DNA of 64,000 nt from Saccharomycopsis phalli. Its lineage: Eukaryota > Ascomycota > Saccharomycetes > Ascoideales > Saccharomycopsidaceae. The translations under genes were made by a program, and so were the position numbers. How positions within the stretch are numbered: the first letter of the stretch is position 1; every line of letters begins with the position of its first letter. The notes under the pieces were generated by a model that saw only the letters and a list, made by a program, of their open reading frames with translations, ran no database searches and had not been told where the DNA came from. The DNA is taken from the NCBI GenBank assembly GCA_020342235.1, contig CP073217.1, positions 186,001-250,000 of the forward strand. The letters run 5' to 3'. Shown here in pieces: positions 31,305-42,900 of the stretch.

Positions 31305-31377
31305 GGGCGTGTGGCGTAGTTGGTAGCGCGCTCCCTTAGCATGGGAGAGGTCTTGGGTTCGATTCCCAACTCGTCCA
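31305..31377 (+). tRNA. tRNA-Ala (anticodon AGC)
   Basis: 73 nt without intron. Acceptor GGGCGTG pairs with CTCGTCC (with wobble), discriminator A. Anticodon arm CTCCC-TTAGCAT-GGGAG gives AGC. T arm GGTTCGATTCC. A TTTTT lies 12 bp downstream. Confidence 0.97.
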
Positions 31378-32309
31378 ATGTACAATTATTTTTATGACGG
31401 TGCCATAAAGTGAATGAAAAATGTGTGAAATAAAATGATTATTCTTGGTATTGATAAGAATACTCCCATTATTTATAAATAACTGTAAATTTACGAAACA
31501 AATGGTAGTAGAATCATTATGAAAGTGTGATAAACACCTTTATGCTTAAGTATTTAGACTTCTAGCTTAAATGTAAGGTAGTCGACGCATCTACCCACTT
31601 ACATAATTTCATTCATAGATAATGTGCATAAGATCATCAACAACCGTTTCGCTATTTTTGGATTCATTTTGCTGGCACATCTTAATTATAGCTTTCCAGT
31701 TGCATGCATGACGCACTCCAGGTAAAAATTTTCTTTTTCCGGGTAATAACTCTAAATACTATATAAGATGAACCATTTCCCAAATTTTTTTTTTCTTTGT
31801 CGACGTACTTCAGTAAGTGGTGTACTAACTATATGTACTTATCTTTTGATTACTAACGGCTTTTAAGTAGGATCATTTCTATAGGTAACGTCTCTCTTTG
31901 TCTCTTCAAAAGAGCCATTGAATCCAACTTGGTTGATGAGGTATAAAGCCCTTGTATCATAGAATGAGAAATTAATAGTTTGATCCATGACTCTTAGTTA
32001 GTTTGGGCATCTGTTTTCTATTCCTTTGTTTAGCGGTATGTCTTTACATCCTGAAAAGGAAGCAATGATTTCGGCTCTATTGTGGTTCCTTATTTAGGGA
32101 ACTGTTATAGAGTGGGTGCGAGTGGCAGTCTGACAAGTTAATATATACTTTTGAAATACTGTAATCAAATATTTATCGCCATGATCTAGAATCTTTCCAA
32201 ACTGATATTCATATTATTTATTGTAATTTATTGTTTGTAGTATAGTCAGTAGGAAGGATACTGGTTTGTAAAATAGCTAAAATATATTTCACTTTTCTAC
32301 TGAAAGAAA
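31378..32309. other. No feature recognised
   Basis: AT-rich sequence between tRNA-Ala and the family-B element. No LTR, gene or repeat could be assigned. Confidence 0.4.
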
Positions 32310-35300
32310 TGTTGAAGGAGCTAACGCATGTTGAATGAGGTCATAGTGACAGATGATCTAAGTAGGGCATGATGATAGTTATCTAATAAGCTAAAGATAA
32401 CTGAAACTGAAGGTATCTCAGAAAAGAATATAACTAGGGCACGAAATAGCTAGTATAGTAACAAGAATAAGAATATGTACAACAGTAAGATATGGAAGCC
32501 ATTGAGAGAAACGCTAGATTACGTCAGGTTATGAGTAACCCTGGAAGCGAGGCAACTTTTGAACCGACAGAAAAGTTGCAAGGAGCAATCAATTACGCCC
32601 GCTGGGCGAAGTTGATTGTCTACAAACTTGATCTGATTTGTTTCGGTGTTGTTCAGTACCTTGTTCATGGGGACCTTGGATTACCAGATGGATCACCAAA
32701 TGAAGTTGTCAATAATGCGGCGGATGCACTAGATGGTATTATTGGGTTATTATTACGAAAGGAAGTTACTGACAAAGTTGCACAATATACTGAGAGAATT
32801 CAATGCTCTACTACACGAGAAAGGTTCCATACAATTAAGGCTGAGTATGGGACAATGTCATTTGCTCAAGCAGTAAAGGGTGCAATATCACTGTGTCACC
32901 ATCCTCAAGCACACTATCGCCAATTGAATATGCTATGGAACGGCATCGGAACTACTTTTCAAACTTTGATCAGGAAATGCAATCATGCATTATTGGGATC
33001 TTTATTCTTCGACAAGAACAAGTTCCGGAGCAAGTAATCCAAAACTTTATTGATCGGTATGATAATCGGGGAGTTAACGCGGACACTTCCAATTTTATGC
33101 ATTTTTTTAGCAAGATGGACGGTGAATATCAGGCCGGAAATAATCATTCGGCATTTCTAGGACATCGGAAGGCACGACGTCAGGTGACCTGTTTTAAGTG
33201 CGGTAAAAAGGGACATGTGAAGAAGGTGTTGATGAATATCATTTGAGGATAAGGTTTAACCAAACACTATTAGAGTTAACATTCCATAATGAGGTTCAAC
33301 TGACAGTGAAGACAAGTATCCGGAATAGGAACAAACTGGTAAATTTGCAGCAACAGGGGTCAAGAATGTAATGATAGGCTATGAACCTTTTCGAAAGGCG
33401 TATCGGTTATTCGATCCTATCCAACGAACAATTGTTACTGCAACACAGGTTCGTTTTGATGAAGGTAGCTATTTTTATTCTGCTGTGTCTATGGCGCAAG
33501 AACGACGTGCAGAACCTATCATTACGGGCGTTGGCGGAGCGGCAAGAGGTGTTAGTACCGTTCCGGTGGAAAGTGACCCAACACTTGCTCATAAATCGAA
33601 GAAAGCAAAGATCACGCGATCTACTATCAAGGACCAATTAGAAGAAGAAGACCTGAGTGGACAAGATATCGTCCCTGACGACATACACGATGTCCATGAG
33701 ACACCTGACGACTATAATACCATTATGGGTATTGAGCAAGAACCTTCACAAGAGGAAACAGTGGAAGGTGACGCCTGTTGTAATTTGGAAAGTCTTTCTT
33801 TAGCTGACATCTTTGATAAACTGTTTGTATTAACTTATTTATCTTATTGGTAAACTACTTACTTATTGTGGGCATATTGCCTCTTATTTATAGTCCTCTG
33901 ATTAGCTACCGCGGATACTGCGTCTAAGTGAAACTCGTTTAAGTGAAACCCGTTTAAGTGAAACCCGTTTAGGTGAAACCCGTTTAAGTGAAACTCGTTT
34001 AAGTGAAACTCGTTTAGGTAGACTCGTTTATGCAGCCTCGGATTTTAATCATCACAACAACGCCACTGAAGAGATGGTTAATCCTCTTGAGCCACAAAAT
34101 ACTGACATGGAAGATGCCCGTGATGGTAACATTGACCATCCCTTGGCCTCTGAGAAGTGTGGCGCTCCTGACTCGACAAGCACAAGTGATATTGAAAGTT
34201 TAACTCAGTCTAGTCAGGAGAATAGTGATTCTACATCTGATACACAAGGAAAAGAGGTCACTAATTCCGAGTCGGAATTTTCCAGTGATACTAATCGGAT
34301 TTTTGGTTTTACACCACGAAAACGTACTGTGAAGCATAGTCTGGAAAATTCACGTAGTGCATCTGATGATGGCCCCTCTAGTTCTGATGAAGCTGACCCT
34401 ATGATACGTTCAGCTTCTAGGGGGGATAAACGATATCGGGGATCGGAATTAGTGTTTAACAGAGGTGATCTGGAATCAAGCAGCAATACTATATCATTAA
34501 ATCATAGAATTGTGGTATCTTCAGAATCGGAAGAATCAAGTGATGATAATACTAATTATGCCGCAACATGTTTTATGGCGGAATCTGAATTGCGCAATAA
34601 CGTACCAATTACCTTTACACAAGCAGTACGAGGCCATGATAGCAAGAAATGGGAAAAAGCAATTATGGAAGAGATAGATGCACATAATAGCAATAAAACT
34701 TTCAGATTGGTTCCACCTCAAGGACGAAAAGCAGTTTCTTGCAGATGGGTATTTGCGATCAAGGATGATGGAAGATACAAGGCACGGTTAGTTGCTAGGG
34801 GATTTACACAAGTAAAAGGAATTGATTATTCGGAAACATTTGCACCTGTTATCAGATATGAATCAATAAGAATTGTGTTATCAATTGCAGGAGCTTATGG
34901 ACTTACTGTACATCAGATGGATGTAAAGACTGCGTTCCTTAATGGAGAATTACTGGAAGATATTTATATGAAACAACCAGAAGGTTTTGAATGTAAAGGG
35001 AAAGAAGATTATGTCCTCAAGCTTGAAAAGTCGATATATGGTTTAAAACAAGCACCTCTTGTATGGAACAACAAAATCAACGGAGTATTGAAAAAGATAG
35101 GATTTAAGATTAATGAAGCAGAACATTGCTTATACTCAAAGAAAAAGGGCAGCAGTTTCATCATGATTGCACTTTATGTGGATGACATACTTATCGCTGG
35201 AAATCAAGTGAGTGATATCCAAGAAATGAAAAATCAATTAATGCAACATTTTAAAATGAAGGATTTAGGAGTGGCTACGAAATTTCTTGGGATGAATATT

Positions 35301-35524
35301 AACCAAGATGGAGAGAATATTACGCTACTGTTAGATGACTATATTGAAGACATGTTATCTCAATTCCAAATGAAAGACGCAAATCCAGTGGCTATACCGG
35401 CTGCAACAAATCAAGACCTTACAGATGATGATGATAAATCAAAGCCATGTAATGGTACAGAATATCGGTCTTTAGTTGGTAAATTGTTATTTGCAGCTAA
35501 TACGGTTCGTTTTGATATCAGTTA
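32310..35524 (+). mobile_element. Copia-type LTR element, family B, broken
   Basis: 5' LTR at 32310-32526, with the gag start inside it. The initiator-tRNA-Met anticodon-loop primer site GGTTATGAG is at 32527-32535. Gag remains run to about 33230 with a CFKCGKKGH zinc-knuckle remnant. Pol remains resume near 33370 and carry a copia reverse transcriptase region (about 34600-35500, with YVDDIL). No 3' LTR is joined to it: the right side ends at a family-A LTR. A family-A solo LTR (33776-34059) has inserted into it. Clearly broken, with several breaks. Its LTR belongs to a different B subfamily from the young element at 39961. Confidence 0.88.
33776..34059 (-). repeat. Solo LTR, family A, inserted in the B element
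   Basis: 284 bp, TGTTGTAATTTGG to ATCACAACA, with perfect target duplication ACGCC. Its variable zone carries about six 15-bp GAAACTCGTTTAAGT-type units in place of the GCTAATGCCGTTTA units of most family-A LTRs. Confidence 0.95.
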
Positions 35525-35801
35525 TGTTGTGATGATTAAAATTCGAGACGGCATTAGCTAAACGGCATTAGCTAAATGGCATTAGCTAAACGGCATTACA
35601 ATAGGCCGTAGCTAAATGGCATTAGCTAAACGGCATTAGCTAAACGGCATTACAATATGCCGTAGCTAAATGGCATTAGTTAAGCGGCATTACGACACGC
35701 CGTAGCTAATAAGAGGACTATAAATAAGAGGCAATGTGCCCACAATAAGTAAGTAGTTTACCTATAAGATAAATAAGTTAATACAAACAGTTTATCAAAG
35801 A
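35525..35801 (+). repeat. LTR, family A, joined to an inverted A LTR
   Basis: Starts TGTTGTGATGATTAAAATTCGAGACGG and carries many 14-bp AAACGGCATTAGCT units. It stops at ATCAAAGA, where a minus-strand A LTR begins. The remaining 3' end of this LTR is not found on the far side. Confidence 0.9.
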
Positions 35802-37477
35802 TGTTGTAATTTGGAAAGTCTTTCTTTAGCTGACATCTTTGATAAACTGTTTGTATTAACTTATTTATCTTATAGGTAAACTACTTACTTATTGTGGGCA
35901 CATTGCCTCTTATTTATAGTCCTCTTATTAGCTACGGCGTGTCGTAATGCCGCTTAACTAATGCCATTTAGCTACGGCGTATTGTAATGCCGTTTAGCTA
36001 ATGCCGTTTAACCAATGCCGATAGCTAATGCCGGTAGCTAATGCCGTCTCGAATTTTAATCATCACAACACTTCGGAATCACAGTAGAAGGTTCACATGA
36101 AACAGTGTAAAGGTTTGAAAGTGGATCTCGATGAGCAAACATTTTCTTGGTGGAGCGGATAGTGGCACCTTGATGATTGAAGAGAAACTCTAACTTATGA
36201 TTAGAAGCTTTTCCAACCGAGATAAGGTTAGCAATACCGTTAGGAGTGTAACCAACATCATGTAGAATAAAAGGTCCAGCTGGAGTAGAAATCCGAACTG
36301 TACCTTTCCCAACAATTGCAAGGTTTCCAGCAACACCCAGAATAGAGCCATTCTCTGGAATCATGTCTTGAAAGAAACGAATGTCAGAGAAGAAATGTCC
36401 ACTGGCACCAGTATCAAGAAATGTTGGTATCAGTAACAGATGTCCAAGGAAGGAATAAGCCAACATACCTTGAGGATACTCTTCATCATATGGTTGTTGC
36501 TTTTCCTTCTTTTTACCTTTGCGACGAGGTTTGGACGTCTTCTTAGACAGAGAATCGTGACCCAAAAGTGCAAGACTGTTCAGACGAACATACTCATGCG
36601 ATCCAGTTATCTCATGCAAGACCTGATACAGAAGAGTATTAGTAGTAATCCCCTTGTGTTCAAGCTCTTTAATGACGCTTGAGATAACCGGATATGGCAC
36701 ACCAAGTTGCATCATGTTATCCAAAGTCCATAATGCAATGATTGCCTCCTTAGTCAATTGCTGTCTAACCAACAAATTTTTGCGTTGAAGCATTGCCCTG
36801 ATGTCAACAAACTCAGTGGGCCTAGTAGCTTCTTCCAGAATCCCAGCGCTAGTGAGAGCCACTGGGAGTGGAAGAGTACCATACTTCTCTTGAAGAAACA
36901 AAAATTGATTTCTAGCAGTCAGACGTGAGTGCGTGGAGCGAATAATTCCGCGAATCTCTTGGCTAATGCTTGCCTTGAGAATAATACCAAACACGCTATC
37001 CAATTGTTCAATAAAGAAAGCAGGAGAAATGTCCGAGGCATCGTTCAGTTCGATGCTCAGAGTTCCATTTTCGGCGTATTGAAGTAAGCCGACCCCGAAG
37101 CCAAAAAGAAAGTCCTCGAGTTCCTTCATCCAAACATGATAAGTCTCTGGACCAGTCAATGTTAATTCAGAGGGGAACTGCAGGACGCTTGCAGGATGCA
37201 TCATAACCTGTTGTAATTTGGAAAGTCTTTCTTTAGCTGACATCTTTGATAAACTGTTTGTATTAACTTATTTATCTTATTGGTAAACTACTTACTTATT
37301 GTGGGCACATTGCCTCTTATTTATAGTCCTCTTATTAGCTACGGCGTGTCGTAATGCCGCTTAACTAATGCCATTTAGCTACAGCGTATTGTAATGCCGT
37401 TTAGCTAATGCCGTTTAACCAATGCCGATAGCTAATGCCGGTAGCTAATGCCGTCTCGAATTTTAATCATCACAACA
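35802..37477 (-). mobile_element. Shortened copia-type element, family A, gag plus protease region only
   Basis: LTRs at 35802-36070 and 37209-37477 (269 bp each, about two differences) flank roughly 1.1 kb. Primer site GGTTATGA (minus) is next to the 5' LTR at 37201-37208. The interior encodes Gag (MSAKERLSKLQQ, first codons inside the LTR) and ends shortly after an aspartic-protease signature (DTGASGHF). No integrase, reverse transcriptase or RNase H is present, so it is non-autonomous and counts as broken. The coding sequence is almost the same as the start of the element at 61800. No target duplication found (AAAGA left, AATCT right). LTR similarity indicates a young age. Confidence 0.88.
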
Positions 37478-39019
37478 AATCTGATGGTTCAGCAACTTGT
37501 TTAAAGTTAGCCAATACGAGAGGCTCGTTCTGGTATTGGCTTACTATTTTTTGAATCGTCGGACAAGTCTGCATCATCAAATCTTTCTTCCCGCATGCTA
37601 ATAGCAGCGTTACGGGAAGACTTAGCCTTCAAGTACTCTTCGCAATCTCTTTGCAAATGTCCTGTCTGATCACAAAAATAGCATACCCGTTTTTTGTTGA
37701 ACTTTCCCTTACCCTTTTGGTATGAGTTGTTGAATTGACTCCTTCTCAGATTATGTTCCCTGTAAGATCAATTATTGGTCAGATTAAATGAGGCATTGCT
37801 TCTGAGTGTTTCCAATGCAAATCCATATTTTTCAGCAATAACTTGGGCCTCCATGAAATTTTGTGGCAGAAATCCGATGGTGTGTAAGTAAACCGTTTCA
37901 TCCAAACCCCGCATATAACTTCCCAAAGTTTGTTCACGGTCATAAGTAGACAAATCGGCTACTATTTGATCAAACTGCAGATTATACTCCTTAATCAGCC
38001 CGGTCTGTTGAAGTTGATTGAGTTGTCCTTTCAATTGATACTGATAATCTTGGGGAAGAAAGTAGTTCTTGAAATGGTCTACCATGTCTCTCAACGATGT
38101 ATCCTCTTCATTAGTATTACATGACTCCACAAACTTCTGGAACCACGCTTGAGCTTTTGATCCTCTAAGCTTAGATTGGACCATAAGAAGTTTTTCCCTT
38201 CTAGTATCGTGGATTTCTGGGAGAATATTCTCACAGATACGTGCCCAATCCATAATCAGGCTGATTTCGCTCGCTCCATCATACGTAGGAATGGTTTTAT
38301 ACAACCTCTCGTTTCTTCGTTCAGACATCGTTCCAACCTTGTGGCGCTACCAAATGTTATAATTCTCGAACTGGGCTATTGAGTTCCCAGGTTTAGTCTA
38401 TAACTTGTTGTACTTGCTCGACTGATTATTGTTTCAGTCCTTCTAAGCTACAATATAAACTATAATTCTCTTTCTCTTTAGAATGCCCATTCCTAGAATG
38501 AACACGTCCTATAAATACTAAATAATTAGTCTCATAACGAGGGTGAGGAACCCTCCTTATTATTTAACAACAATGGTCGTCTTAAATAATAATTATGCAC
38601 CAGGTCGGACTTCTCTGCACTCCGATGCTAATATGTAACGAGATAAGGTCAGGACGACCTTAGTCACGTGCTCATGTGGTTATGAAGGTATGCATCGCGA
38701 TATCTGGAGGGTATTAGATGAAGTGATTAGAAGTGGCGCAGCAACTGCTTTACGGGAGGTAGTGTTAGTCTATCCACCCTAGGTGGCATTAGTCTACCTG
38801 GGTAGCGTCGGGCTGCCCTGCTTAGGAAAGAGTATAAATATGAAGGAAATACAATATTGAGAGGACGAAGGTTTTGGAGATTAACTTACAACTTATATTC
38901 TGTAGTTAGCATATCTTGTATTGCTAATTGGATTGTATAAGTGTTATAGCGAACCCATCGAACTAATTTCGTTATATAATAATTATTATCCAACGGCGCC
39001 TTGACCTTTAATTATAACA
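37478..39019 (-). mobile_element. Gypsy-type (Ty3-like) element remnant, family G
   Basis: The minus-strand 5' LTR spans 38355-39019 and is split by an H LTR (38634-38976). Just inside it is the primer site TGGTAGCGCC (complement at 38342-38351), matching the 3' end of initiator tRNA-Met. A retrotransposon Gag follows (about 37768-38328; AWFQKFV, then a YFLP-containing stretch and YNLQFDQIV), then a zinc knuckle CYFCDQTGHLQRDC near 37640-37690. The remainder of the element and its 3' LTR are absent. Broken. Confidence 0.85.
38634..38976 (+). repeat. Solo LTR, family H, inserted in the gypsy LTR
   Basis: 343 bp, TGTAACGAGATAAGG to TTTCGTTATA, with perfect 5-bp duplication TAATA. Removing it restores the G LTR sequence as seen at 51689-51715. 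Confidence 0.93.
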
Positions 39020-39025
39020 AACACA

Positions 39026-39440
39026 TGTAACGGGCAATCCCCGGTACCTCTCCTCTGGAGTATAGAAGGTACACGTGAATGGCACGTGAAGGCATACAAC
39101 ATGCCAGGATCAACATGAAGAACAACATCCCCTCTGGAACATGGTCTAGGCCTTGCGAAGTTACGTCTTCAAGTTACGTACAGCAAGGGTCAGACATGCT
39201 CTTTCCTATTAAGGCTAAAAGAAGGTCTAGACCGTCCTGAAAAGGATTCTTACGCCTCCACCATATAGAATAATATAAATAGCTGGGAAACCTGCTATAA
39301 GCTGAACTCACTTTGGGAGAAATTCCATCTTAGCTTATTATAACAAACATTATTGTAAGCTTCTTCTATCCCCTCGGAATAGTATTTTATTGAGGTAATA
39401 CTGAATATCCTGACGATTTGGGATATTGACTATTACAACA
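39026..39440 (-). repeat. LTR, family L, 10 bp from tRNA-Gly
   Basis: 415 bp, from TGTAACGGGCAATCC to ATTACAACA. It is opposite in orientation to the L LTRs at 30165 and 57187, and ends 10 bp before tRNA-Gly. No target duplication recognised. Confidence 0.85.
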
Positions 39441-39450
39441 CAATAATCAG

Positions 39451-39521
39451 GCGTGGATGGTTTAGTGGTAAAATTCATCGTTGCCATCGATGGGCCCCGG
39501 GTTGGATTCCCGGTCTACGCA
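39451..39521 (+). tRNA. tRNA-Gly (anticodon GCC)
   Basis: 71 nt without intron. Acceptor GCGTGGA pairs with TCTACGC (one wobble), discriminator A. Anticodon arm around TTGCCAT gives GCC. T arm GGGTTGGATTCCC. T-rich terminator after about 10 bp. Confidence 0.96.
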
Positions 39522-39600
39522 TTTCTTAGATTAATTTTTTTCTAAGTTTTATTTTTTGTGTTATGATGATTACAGTCCAAGGTTGCATATCCGAAGTCAT

Positions 39601-39786
39601 TGTCGTAATCTAGCAGATCCTTATGGCATCCATATCTACAGTTATAGATAATTCATCTTCTTGTTACTATTCTAGCTATTTTCTGTCCTATTTATATTAT
39701 TCTCTAAGATGCATTCAGTTATCCTTAACTTCAGATGTCTTTACTGGTGATCTCCTTAATCTCTCAGATCTTCGACATCTTCAACA
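39601..39786 (-). repeat. Solo LTR, family B
   Basis: 186 bp, TGTCGTAATCTAGCAG to CATCTTCAACA. Short form lacking the middle repeat zone of the 279-bp LTRs at 19111. Flanks GTCAT and GTTAT are a target duplication with one difference. Confidence 0.88.
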
Positions 39787-39847
39787 GTTATGCGAAGACA
39801 GACGAAGGTCACGGCCTGAATAAGTTTATCCAAAAGTGGAAAGGCAA

Positions 39848-39955
39848 AGTATCCGAGGTAGCTAAGCTATTCGGAGGACTATATATATAATAGGTAATGT
39901 CCTCACAAAAAGTAAGCAGTTTCCCGATGAGATAAATAAGTTAATACAGACGGTT
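39848..39955 (+). repeat. Left part of an A LTR interrupted by the B element
   Basis: GTATCCGAGGTAGC, CTATATATATAATAGG, AAAAAGTAAGCAGTTT and AAATAAGTTAATACAGACGG follow the family-A order. The continuation (TATCAAAGATGACAG to ACAACA) lies at 44859-44897, right after the B element. Confidence 0.85.
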
Positions 39956-39960
39956 TTTCA

Positions 39961-42900
39961 TGTTGAAGATCGTGTTGAAGATCTGAGAGATTAAGGAGAT
40001 CGTCCTACTGGTGATCACATAAATTAAGGAGATCGACAGCGATATCATACATTAAGGAGATCACCGGTAAAGGTATCTGAAGTTAAGGATAACTGAAGGC
40101 ATCTCAGAGAAAAATATAAATAGGACAGAAAATAGCTAGAATAGTAACAAGAATAAGAATATCTACAACAGTAAGATATGGAAGCCATTGAAAGAAACGC
40201 TAGCTTACGACAGGTTATGAGTAACCCTGGAAGCGAGGCAACTTTTGAACCAACAGAAAAGTTGCAAGGAGCTACCAATTATGCTCGATGGGCAAAGTTG
40301 TTTGTCTACAAGCTCGATCTGATTGGTTTCGGTCTTGTTCAGTACCTTGTTCATGGGGACCTTGGATTACCAGATGGATCACCAAATGAAGTGGTAAATA
40401 ATGCGGCGACTGTTTTAGATGGTATTATTGCGTTATTATTACGAAAGGGAGTTACTGAAAAGGTTGCACAATATACTGAGAGAATTCAATGCTCGACTGC
40501 ACGAGAACGGTTCCATACAATCAAGGCTGAGTATGGGACAATGTCATTTGCTCAAGCAGTCAAGGGTACAATCAGTGTATCGCCATCTTCCAGCACACTA
40601 TCGCCATTTGAATATGCTATGGAACGGCATCGGAACTACTTTTCAAACTTTGATCAGGAAATGCAATCATGCATTATTGGGATCTTTATTCTTCGACAAG
40701 AACAAGTTCCGGAACATGTTATCCAAAACTTTATTGACCGGTATGATAATCGAGGAATTAATGCGGAAACTTCAAATTTTATGCATCTTTTTAGCAAAAT
40801 GGATGGTGAATATCAGGCTGGTAATAATCATTCGGCATTTCTAGGACATCGGAAGGTACGACGTCAGGTGACCTGTTTTAAGTGCGGTAAAAAGGGACAT
40901 GTGAAAAAGGATTGTAAGAAGGTACTTAAGGAAACCGATGATGATGAGAAACATGCATTATCGAAGAACAATCACTCATGGCTTGCATACCATGGGGTTG
41001 CGGAAAGGTATCCCACATATCTTGATAGTGGGGCATCGAGACACTTTATGGCAAACAAGGCGTTATTTGAATCTTTGGAAACCCATGATGATCGGATTAA
41101 AGGAATTGGGGGTCTGTTGGCGATTACTGCAAAAGGTAAAGTTTGTATGAATTTGCTTGGTGGGACTACTATACAATTGAAGGATGCATACTATACTCCA
41201 GGTGGTGAAGTTAATCTTGTGTCAGTTTCACGAGCAACAGACAGTGGGGCTAAAATCTTGTTTGATGGAGAGAAGGCTATTGATTATGTTACAAAACAAG
41301 TAATCGCAATCAAAGAACTGGATACAGGACTCTACAGGATTCAGAACTCTGATAATGGAATTGTTGCTTTTAAAGCTAAATCAAAAGATAATATCGAGAC
41401 TTGGCATCGGCGGTTAGGACATCCTGGTACTAATGTTATGGAAAGTATTAATAAAGAACATGATCTTTGGAATAGTAGCGATCAAATCACTATGTGTGGT
41501 GAATGTTCAGTAACTAAAACTACAGTAAGTATTCCAAAACTGCGAACTACACAGCCGATACAACCACTCCAATTATTACATGTTGATGTGTGTGGACCAT
41601 TTAATTATAAGTCGGTGAATGAATCCAAGTATTTTCTAACAGTGGTTGATGGTTATACTAAATGGACTCATGTGGTATGTCTTAAGAACAAATAGAAAGT
41701 ACAGAAGCATTGATTCAGTTTATTGTTAACAGTGAGAGACAATTTCAGAGTAAAGGATTACAGTTCTGTACTGGTATTGTTAGAACTGATAATGGAGGAG
41801 AGTTTGTGAATAAAGCTCTACATCAGTTCTTTAAAACAAAGGGAATTAGTCATGAGTTGACAGTTCCATATCACTCCTATCAGAATGGGGTGGCGGAACG
41901 CATGCATCGGACCATTCAAGAAAAGACGAGAGCTATGATGCATGCGAGTAATGTGCCAGTAGAACTCTGGCCAGAAGCAGTATTGACTGCAGTCTATCTC
42001 ATTAATAGAAGCCCATCCAGAACTATTAATGGAGAGAGTCCATATTTTAGATGGACTGGAAATAAACCTAATTTGTCCATACTCAGAGTATTTGGATGCG
42101 TGGCTTATGGCAATATTCCGGCTGAGATCCGAGCTGGAAAGTTTGCGGCAACAGGAATTAAGTGTGTTATGCTAGGATATGAAACATTACGAAAGGCATA
42201 TAGGTTGTTTGATCCGGCTAAGCGAACGATTGTAACTGCAACGCATGTTCGCTTTGATGAAGGTAGCTATTATTATTCCGCTGTGTCTATGGCGCAAGAA
42301 GCATCTGCGGAAAACTCAATTGTGGGTATTGGAGGAACGGCCAAGGGTATTGGAGCTGTGCCAGTTAATAGTGATCGGTCAATTAGTACTAAGGTGAAGA
42401 AAAGAAAACGCAAAGTTTCAGGGAGAACTGACCAAGATGACGAAGTTGAATGTGAGAATGTCGATGTGAATAATGAAAATGTTAAGAGTGCTAGTGGGAC
42501 GGACGATACAACAGCAGATAAAGTTATGGATCGTGGTGAAAAGGACCCAACTAGTAATGATACTGAGGACAGTGTTGATACTATCGCAAGTACTACTATT
42601 ACTGATGAGGATAATTTGGCAGATATCAGCGATCATGGTGAAAATTTATCTGGTGATGACATTGAGAGTATAAAGAATGATTCTGGGGACAGTGGAACTT
42701 CATCTACGCCAGATGATGAAAGTTTACATGTATCAAGAAGTGAATCAGAATTCTCTAGTGACACTAATCGGCGTCTCGGACGAACACCAAGGAAACGCTC
42801 TATAAAACATAGTCTGGAAAATCTGAGTAGTACATCTGATGATGGCCCCTCTAGCTCTGATGAAGCTAACCCTATGATACGTTCAGCTTCAAGGGGGGAT

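Noticed and set aside
34074-35561. Treating the open pol region as a host gene
   Set aside because: Copia reverse transcriptase motifs and flanking LTR sequence show it is part of the broken family-B element; its last codons come from an A LTR.
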